This document shows, piece after piece, positions 62,501 to 64,000 of a DNA stretch of 64,000 nt. The number at the start of each line of letters is the position of its first letter. Within the stretch, counting starts at the first letter, position 1. The translations under genes were made by a program, and so were the position numbers. The stretch covers positions 32,158,160 through 32,222,159 of the forward strand of contig OU744448.1 in assembly GCA_916610825.1 (NCBI GenBank). Direction: 5' to 3'. The stretch comes from Haliclystus octoradiatus (taxonomy: Eukaryota > Cnidaria > Staurozoa > Stauromedusae > Haliclystidae). The notes beneath the pieces are model-generated. The model worked only from the letters and a program-made list of their open reading frames with translations. It was not told where the DNA came from and ran no database searches.

Positions 62501-62617
62501 TGGACGCGTGAAGATTTGGTTAATTTCACTGAACCAAGATATGGTTATACGAGAGAAAGTTCTGTGTTTAAGATGTTGGTAAACGTTCTTGATGCAATGA
62601 ATGGAGAAGAGAGAAAG
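25657..62617 (+). CDS. HECTD1: HECTD1-type HECT E3 ubiquitin ligase, 38 exons, 3' end outside window
   Basis: Start ATG 25657 ([13 protein letters not shown]). Exon ends: 25657-25796, 26496-26730, 27425-27652, 29249-29503, 30090-30357, 31110-31189, 31659-31757, 32076-32199, 33239-33552, 36795-36974, 37478-37970, 38848-39032, 39417-39557, 39836-39936, 40661-40775, 42935-43069, 43887-44035, 44626-44769, 45160-45240, 46024-46122, 47427-47773, 48844-49903, 50738-50978, 51375-51537, 52657-52727, 53826-53956, 54732-54795, 55296-55478, 56342-56561, 57512-57588, 58208-58335, 58595-58733, 59160-59219, 59886-60023, 60595-61115, 61402-61480, 61916-62009, 62409-62617. Total 7,491 nt, 2,497 codons, no internal stop. 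Order: helical repeats, ankyrin, SUN-like, acidic linker, helix bundle, HECT. Vertebrate HECTD1 (about 2,610 residues) is a cytosolic ligase acting in cell migration, signalling and neural-tube closure. The exon with the active-site Cys lies beyond 64000. Confidence 0.97.
25815..26180. mobile_element. Possible hAT-type element with CAGTGGTGAC / GCCACTG ends
   Basis: CAGTGGTGACTGCTCC at the left and TGCTGCCACTG at the right are short inverted ends in the first HECTD1 coding intron; GGGGCAGTGCCCC and ATGCCCCACC also echo each other. The flanks match at only 5 of 8 positions, so the boundaries are tentative. Confidence 0.35.
27697..27900. mobile_element. hAT-type MITE, diverged CAGGGTCCGACAAA subfamily
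   Basis: GGCCCGACAATATGTTTACC at the left and CCGGACTTTGTCTGACCCT at the right resemble the family ends. The interior TTTTGCTAGCCTTCCGCAAACTAGG is shared, inverted, with 45578-45781 (CCTAGTTTGCGGAAGGCTAG). No clear TSD. Confidence 0.55.
29072..29207. mobile_element. CAGGGTCCGACAAA-family MITE, decayed
   Basis: TGACAAAAGATTTAGCCTACC to CCCCACTTTGGTCAAACCCTG shows the family layout with the interior TTTTCTTCTGAATTTGCTCTAGCCTTCC. Similar decayed copies are at about 21862-22018, 30758-30926, 34082-34166 and 57270-57436. Its right end is 41 bp upstream of HECTD1 exon 4. Confidence 0.55.
30090..32199 (+). CDS. HECTD1: HECTD1 exons 5-8: ankyrin repeats
   Basis: Residues 287-477. Ankyrin units are readable from [20 protein letters not shown], through [19 protein letters not shown] and [20 protein letters not shown], to [19 protein letters not shown]. 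Three exon boundaries fall between or within repeat helices, as in many ankyrin genes. These repeats serve protein binding. All consensus Gly and Leu positions are intact. Confidence 0.95.
31912..32056 (-). mobile_element. TA-type MITE (CAGTGAAACCTGT family), truncated
   Basis: Reads AGTCAAACCTGTTATAA at the left and TATATACAGGTTTTACTGTA at the right, with the first GGCCACC block shortened. It ends 19 bp before HECTD1 exon 8, very near the branch-point and polypyrimidine zone. Confidence 0.7.
32236..32450 (-). repeat. SINE family A, copy in HECTD1 intron 8
   Basis: GACGGTGTCGCCCTACC, then CTGAGAGCAATGATTTTGAACGC and TTGATTGTCAATGCGCAGC, match the 9631-9983 body in the same orientation. The tRNA-like head is missing; sequence after CACAATGCAATTTCC is a different repeat (the palindromic MITE at about 32454). 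Confidence 0.7.
32693..32835. mobile_element. 143-bp MITE, TIR CAGACATGAGAATT
   Basis: Ends CAGACATGAGAATTTTCAG and CCAATTCTCATGTCTG, with TGTATA on both sides as a possible TSD. Related copies form a cluster at about 52935-53250 and a diverged one near 55990-56125 (interior TTTTCCCATTCAATTCCATTG). Confidence 0.75.
33239..36974 (+). CDS. HECTD1: HECTD1 exons 9-10: conserved helical region after the ankyrins
   Basis: Residues 477-641. [20 protein letters not shown] is a strongly conserved family signature, and the rest is helix-rich (second solenoid). The intron between the two exons is 3.2 kb because of a MITE carrying a nested 2,204-bp element. Confidence 0.93.
33688..34078. mobile_element. 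Possible TA-type MITE with CTGTGTATAAGTC ends
   Basis: TATTACTGTGTATAAGTCTAC at the left is echoed in inverse at the right by GTCGACTTATAC and CACAGCAATATAC. The interior includes a 70-codon frame without domains. Tc1/mariner or pogo origin is a guess from the TA flanks. Confidence 0.4.
34311..36695 (-). mobile_element. TA-type MITE split by a nested element
   Basis: The left part 34311-34419 (AGTCAAACCTGTTATAATAG … TTGTATATAAAG) and the right part 36624-36695 (AAAGGCAACCTGTCTATAG … ACAGGTTTCACTATA) together restore one CAGTGAAACCTGT-family copy. The 4-bp AAAG is present on both sides of the interruption. Confidence 0.85.
34420..36623. mobile_element. 2,204-bp DNA element, TIR GGGCAATTCCATg, AAAG TSD
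   Basis: The ends are GGGCAATTCCATGG and AATGGAATTGCCC (inverted, ~12-13 bp). AAAG flanks both sides (34416-34419, 36624-36627) and removal restores the host MITE, so the borders are secure. The left half holds eight units of GTGCAGTATAGCACATA (34915-35126), each itself a GTGC/GCAC dyad. The right half has GTAAGTGGGTCAC or a one-base variant six times (35666, 35820 inverted, 36222, 36244, 36431, 36598), the last abutting the TIR. No frame over 90 codons and no transposase were recognised, so it is non-autonomous. Superfamily not assigned. Confidence 0.88.
37478..37970 (+). CDS. HECTD1: HECTD1 exon 11: conserved [11 protein letters not shown] region
   Basis: Residues 642-805/806. Landmarks are [41 protein letters not shown]…[13 protein letters not shown] and [17 protein letters not shown], all strongly conserved in HECTD1 proteins; the β-rich look suggests a jelly-roll-like module, though no named domain is claimed. 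Its donor is G|GTGGGT, and a transposon starts 12 bp downstream. Confidence 0.95.
37983..38516. mobile_element. 534-bp hAT-type element adjoining HECTD1 exon 11
   Basis: The ends are long TIRs: ATAGACTTACATAGACTGCT GAT and the inverse ATCAGCAGTCTATGTAAGTCTAT. A second inner pair is GCTGACGCAAAGGAC and GTCCTTTGCGTCAGC. The 8-bp TSD GTACTGAG is at 37975-37982 and 38517-38524. Non-coding. The left TSD overlaps donor positions +5 and +6 of exon 11. Confidence 0.92.
38848..43069 (+). CDS. HECTD1: HECTD1 exons 12-16: helical middle region
   Basis: Residues 806-1031. Helix-rich stretches ([40 protein letters not shown]) lead to [20 protein letters not shown] and [12 protein letters not shown], then [15 protein letters not shown]. 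The last block matches the conserved segment preceding the SUN-like domain. Exon 14 (39836-39936) is the most divergent, Ser/Ala-rich. Confidence 0.92.
40157..40333 (-). mobile_element. ~177-bp TA-type MITE, well preserved
   Basis: ATCAAACCTGTTATAACGG at the left, TATATACAGGTTTCACTGTA at the right, with both GACCACCTGTCTATAGTGG blocks intact. It lies in HECTD1 intron 14. Confidence 0.8.
40887..42900. other. HECTD1 intron 15: mostly unrecognised, some repeat debris
   Basis: Contains fragments of the CAGGGTCCGACAAA family (40887, 42320-42370), a CAGGGATGAGACGATT motif at 41570 that looks like a hAT end without a mate, two short direct repeats AACGTTGAGGTTTGTACCTG and AACGTTGAGGTTTGAACCTG (42458, 42500), and a diverged SINE B (42545-42720). 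No gene. Confidence 0.5.
43160..43560. repeat. CGGAT-rich repeat, likely old hAT-type element
   Basis: The words TCGGATCGGATTGAC, TTCGGATTTGG and CCGATTGGATTCAGATTTCAG recur, and it ends near ATCCAGTGCACGCCTCTAG, reminiscent of a hAT terminus in inverse. The other end is unclear. Confidence 0.35.
43887..47773 (+). CDS. HECTD1: HECTD1 exons 17-21: SUN-like (Sad1/UNC) domain
   Basis: Residues 1032-1304. [16 protein letters not shown] leads to [19 protein letters not shown], then the SUN-like galactose-binding fold: [56 protein letters not shown], and [15 protein letters not shown]. In HECTD1 this domain is a cytosolic binding module, not nuclear-envelope anchored. Exons 17-20 all end in phase 2. 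After it, exon 21 continues into the region where a MIB/HERC2 domain would be expected but is not clearly seen. Confidence 0.95.
44146..44295. repeat. (ATTC)n tetranucleotide microsatellite, ~150 bp
   Basis: About 37 uninterrupted copies in HECTD1 intron 17. It produces artefactual Phe-Ile-His-Ser repeat frames. Confidence 0.97.
44626..44769 (+). CDS. HECTD1: HECTD1 exon 18, flanked by two long microsatellites
   Basis: Codes residues 1081-1129 of the SUN-like domain ([32 protein letters not shown]). The acceptor TTCATTACAG and donor GACAA|GTAAGT are both intact, although a 150-bp ATTC array lies 330 bp upstream and a TATGT array starts 12 bp after the donor. Confidence 0.95.
44781..45056. 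repeat. (TATGT)n pentanucleotide array with degenerate tail
   Basis: A perfect run from 44782 to about 44880 continues as a mixture of TATGTTATGC-type variants to about 45056. The M-L-C-Y-V repeat frames here are artefacts. Confidence 0.95.
45402..45480 (-). repeat. tRNA-like SINE head fragment
   Basis: On the minus strand it reads TTAGCTGAGATGGTAGAGC (A-box-like) and extends toward GGGCTGAGTTAATCG (inverse). It resembles the family A head. A plus-strand counterpart at 51155-51260 has GGACTAGCTCAGATGGCCAAG and GTGGTTCAAACCC. Confidence 0.5.
45578..45781. mobile_element. 204-bp hAT-type MITE, CAGGGTCCGACAAA family, second subtype
   Basis: TIRs CAGGGTCCGACAAAG and TTTTGTCGGACCCTG, with an identical 8-bp TSD TGCACATG (45570-45577, 45782-45789). 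The interior has CCTAGTTTGCGGAAGGCTAG instead of the GGATCC-rich interior of the first subtype. Confidence 0.92.
46153..46628. repeat. Three tandem copies of a 158-bp unit
   Basis: Units start at 46153, 46311 and 46469 (CATTAGCGTATTTATRTTTAG) and are nearly identical; each carries a TTATCATCATCATTATCATC stretch. The array starts 31 bp after HECTD1 exon 20. Near-identity suggests recent duplication or homogenisation. Confidence 0.95.
47856..48068. mobile_element. 213-bp hAT-type MITE, TIR CCATAGTGGAATCC
   Basis: Perfect TIRs CCATAGTGGAATCC and GGATTCCACTATGG are bordered by TSD CATTGCCT (47848-47855, 48069-48076). The interior repeats ACGCC words (ACGCCGGATA, TTACGCCAAAATTACGCC, CTACGCCGGATATATCC) in both orientations. 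It lies in HECTD1 intron 21. Confidence 0.92.
48844..51537 (+). CDS. HECTD1: HECTD1 exons 22-24: disordered Ser-rich and acidic linker
   Basis: Residues 1305-1792. Exon 22 (1,060 nt, the longest) starts [20 protein letters not shown] and is mostly Ser/Thr/Asp-rich low-complexity sequence, with one helical island ([20 protein letters not shown]). Exon 23 has [20 protein letters not shown] followed by an Asp/Glu run, equivalent to the acidic stretch of HECTD1. Exon 24 has [20 protein letters not shown] and [13 protein letters not shown], a very conserved block. The open frame extends upstream of 48844 by chance; the acceptor TTTGTTTTAG sets the true exon start. Confidence 0.93.
52126..52243. 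mobile_element. 118-bp hAT-type MITE, CAGGGTCCGACAAA family, left end worn
   Basis: The right TIR CACTTTTGTCGGACCCTG is intact and the left end is degraded (CATTGTCC…). TSD TGCGAGGC is identical on both sides (52118-52125, 52244-52251), which fixes the boundaries. Confidence 0.82.
52359..52381. repeat. (CA)n microsatellite
   Basis: A perfect run of about eleven CA units in HECTD1 intron 24. Confidence 0.9.
52657..55478 (+). CDS. HECTD1: HECTD1 exons 25-28: ubiquitin-ligase middle region and helix bundle
   Basis: Residues 1793-1942. [20 protein letters not shown] and [11 protein letters not shown] (exon 26) match the conserved pre-bundle block. Exon 27 is a short Ser/Thr-rich linker. Exon 28 ([34 protein letters not shown]) corresponds to the basic tilted helix bundle that HECTD1 shares with TRIP12. 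Confidence 0.93.
52935..53250. repeat. Cluster of CAGACATGAGAATT MITE copies
   Basis: Two to three partial copies in tandem: GCATGAGAAATTTCTGACTTTTAGCGG, CAGACATGAGAATTTTCAG (53046), and twice AATTTCAATTCTCATGTCTG (ending about 53200 and 53246). This looks like nested insertion or unequal exchange. Confidence 0.7.
54807..54966 (+). mobile_element. TA-type MITE immediately after HECTD1 exon 27
   Basis: Starts TACAATGAAACCTGTATATA 6-10 bp beyond the exon 27 donor (AAA|GTATGTACAATG) and ends ATAACAGATTTGACTGTA. The donor GTATGT is intact. Confidence 0.75.
55560..56340. other. HECTD1 intron 28, repeat debris
   Basis: A short low-complexity patch (AAGCCTTTGGCTTG, GCCTTCGGCTTCC words, 55625-55690), a diverged CAGACATGAGAATT-family MITE (55990-56125), a partial TA-type MITE (56128-56205) and a SINE tail with (ATG)n-like end (56214-56272). 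The 70-codon minus frame over the first patch has no domain. Confidence 0.5.
56342..58733 (+). CDS. HECTD1: HECTD1 exons 29-32: pre-HECT region
   Basis: Residues 1943-2130. Exon 29 has a Ser/Asp linker then [20 protein letters not shown]. Exons 30-32 supply [40 protein letters not shown] and [18 protein letters not shown], the standard run into a HECT domain. Confidence 0.94.
59160..62617 (+). CDS. HECTD1: HECTD1 exons 33-38: HECT domain N-lobe and start of C-lobe
   Basis: Residues 2131-2497. [38 protein letters not shown], the E2-binding region [17 protein letters not shown] and [17 protein letters not shown] are present, followed by [15 protein letters not shown] and [16 protein letters not shown] Ser/Pro-rich insert ([20 protein letters not shown]) sits in exon 35, as in other HECTD1 proteins. 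The next family residues, which hold the thioester Cys, are absent from 62618-64000. Confidence 0.95.
59297..59370. repeat. Perfect 22-bp hairpin in HECTD1 intron 33
   Basis: CTTTATTATTTTTGGTAAAGGT (59297-59318) and its exact inverse (59349-59370) enclose a 30-base loop. Outward, GTTCATAGTCAACATT (59460) and TGATGTTGACTATGAAC (59588) form another inverted pair, so this may be the middle of a larger MITE. Confidence 0.7.
61148..61270 (-). mobile_element. TA-type MITE, 3' truncated
   Basis: ACTCAAACCTGTTATAACGG, then GGCCACCTGTCTATAG and GAATCAAACCGGTATATAAAG, then the match stops. It lies in HECTD1 intron 35. Confidence 0.7.
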
Positions 62618-62639
62618 GTACACAATTAAATATTGTACT

Positions 62640-62770
62640 GTCAAGTATGATATCACAGCAACCTCTATATAATGACCACCTGTCTATAATGGTCATTCTA
62701 CTATTACCCATTTCGCATTTTTTCATTAATTCAACCCTGTACATAGCAATCAATTTCTCTGTGTTGTGTA
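62640..62770 (-). mobile_element. TA-type MITE, diverged
   Basis: Contains AACCTCTATATAATGACCACC and TGTCTATAATGGTCATTC, then a remnant TAGCTGGC near the right end. It begins about 25 bp after the last HECTD1 exon in the window. Confidence 0.55.
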
Positions 62771-62789
62771 GCTGGCTGAAGTATTAGGC

Positions 62790-62951
62790 CAGTGTCCGAC
62801 AAAAGATTAGCCTTCCGGAATCTTGAAACATTTTTAAAATTCTGTTCTGAATTTTCTGTTGAGGTTTGGCATATAAATCAGAATTTTCTTCTGTAATTTC
62901 TCTAGGTCTCGTGATTTAGGATCCTTGGATCCCCACTTTTGTCTGACCCTG
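62790..62951. mobile_element. 162-bp hAT-type MITE, CAGGGTCCGACAAA family
   Basis: Ends CAGTGTCCGACAAAAG and CCACTTTTGTCTGACCCTG. Flanks TATTAGGC and TATTAGGT match at 7 of 8 positions. Confidence 0.85.
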
Positions 62952-63155
62952 TATTAGGTTATAATTGTTCATGATTATCAGATTATGACATGTGTGATGA
63001 AACCATAGACAATGATATAGCCTATGCATTCGTTGTGCATGTAGTCTGCGCGCATAATCAATCCTTTTTTGATGATTAGAATGTATCCTACTAATCATCA
63101 AAAATTGGTTTGGGTCTTCGAGCAGGCTATTGTGCATTTAACTAAAATGGCAATA

Positions 63156-63324
63156 CAGTGTAACCCGCTTATGTGCAATTCGTATAAGTGAAATTCCTGT
63201 GTATCTGCAACCTGGCTTTGAAACCCGTTGAACAATTTTCTGGTCAAGTCTTTGGTAAACAATTTCGGATAAATGCAATGAAAACCGTTGCCAATTTTGA
63301 CTTGCACTTAAGCGGGTTACACTT
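63156..63324. mobile_element. ~170-bp TA-type MITE, TIR CAGTGTAACCCGCTTATGTG
   Basis: CAGTGTAACCCGCTTATGTGC at the left and GCACTTAAGCGGGTTACACT at the right, with TA on the left flank. CAGTGTAACCCGC-type ends suggest a Tigger/pogo-like source (inference). Confidence 0.7.
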
Positions 63325-63716
63325 TTTATGAAATTGTTGGATTATTTTCCAAACTAGATTGAGAGGCGTTTTTGATAAAGCTACTGTATATAGATTAGTT
63401 TTGGGCGATAAGGAGATTAGCTTCCTCAATGGCAATGTCATGATTCAAATAAATCGAATAATATATTCAAGATATACTATATGTTTAAGGATTTAGCAGC
63501 AGACAAGTACATGTTTCTGGCCATTAGCCGTCATCAGTACTGCTCATTGAGCGAACAAGGGACTGACTTCGGTTTATACCTAGGTCAAGATGAGTTACCA
63601 ATGTGGTGAAAAAATTCATCACATCAAAAAACACCTGTACCATACCAGAGCGCTCAAACTACCGAAGTAGTGGGCAAGATTTTCGGATTTGTAAATATGG
63701 ATGATTGAGTTTAAAT

Positions 63717-63892
63717 TAACCTGCCAGAACGGTCACCCCTACAGAGCAGCCACCTGTCTGCAGTGGCCACTTCAGTAATATATGCCGCATGCAAATGATT
63801 AATCTATTGATTCATCCCTGTGTATAAAAACCACCTGTCTATAACAGTCCATTTAGATATGTGTAATCATAAATGGTTGTTATGTACAGGTA
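63717..63892 (-). mobile_element. ~176-bp TA-type MITE, diverged
   Basis: Reads AACCTGCCAGAACGGTCACC at the left, GGCCACTTC and ACCACCTGTCTATAACAGTCC in the middle, and TGTACAGG at the right. The most diverged near-complete copy of the CAGTGAAACCTGT family here. Confidence 0.6.
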
Positions 63893-64000
63893 GGTGGTCA
63901 TATTTTGATGCCAGTTACAGTAGTTAGGGTCCATGGATCATTGTTTTGACCAATGAATGCGCAATTGACAAAAAAAGCAATTGGTAACAACGTAATATTT

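Overview
This window is intron-rich, AT-rich animal nuclear DNA (roughly one third G+C by eye). The best evidence is two protein-coding genes on the + strand, both with canonical GT-AG introns, whose exons were joined here by splice phase and protein similarity. The proteins are clearly metazoan. The dense short DNA transposons, tRNA-derived SINEs and ~1 kb introns suggest a marine invertebrate (ascidian or other deuterostome is a guess); the species cannot be fixed from the sequence.

Layout. 1-9,000: no complete gene; a 95-bp minisatellite with a 190-bp higher-order period, a possible PHD-like exon at the left edge, a decayed non-LTR reverse transcriptase, and several MITEs. 9,000-23,330: an RNase T2 gene (RNASET2-like); seven exons are certain, the signal-peptide exon is not resolved. 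23,330-25,600: RNase T2 3' UTR and the probable promoter and 5' UTR of the next gene. 25,657-62,617: a HECTD1-type E3 ubiquitin ligase. 38 coding exons total 7,491 nt (2,497 codons) with every junction in phase. The exon with the catalytic cysteine (about the last 75 residues) is not in the window, so the gene runs off the right edge. 62,618-64,000: its last visible intron, filled with MITEs.

The introns are packed with non-autonomous DNA transposons. For many of them both ends and the target-site duplication (TSD) can be read: 8-bp TSD hAT-type elements (at least six families), TTAA-flanked 199-bp elements, TA-type MITEs of about 178 bp in a dozen copies, foldback hairpins, and a 2,204-bp element with GGGCAATTCC ends nested inside a MITE. 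That last element carries two internal motif arrays and is the best candidate for something undescribed. One hAT insertion lies 12 bp from a HECTD1 splice donor and its TSD overlaps the donor consensus.

The two genes are unrelated in function (lysosomal or secreted RNA degradation; cytosolic ubiquitination) and lie head to tail about 2.3 kb apart. No operon-like coupling is visible.
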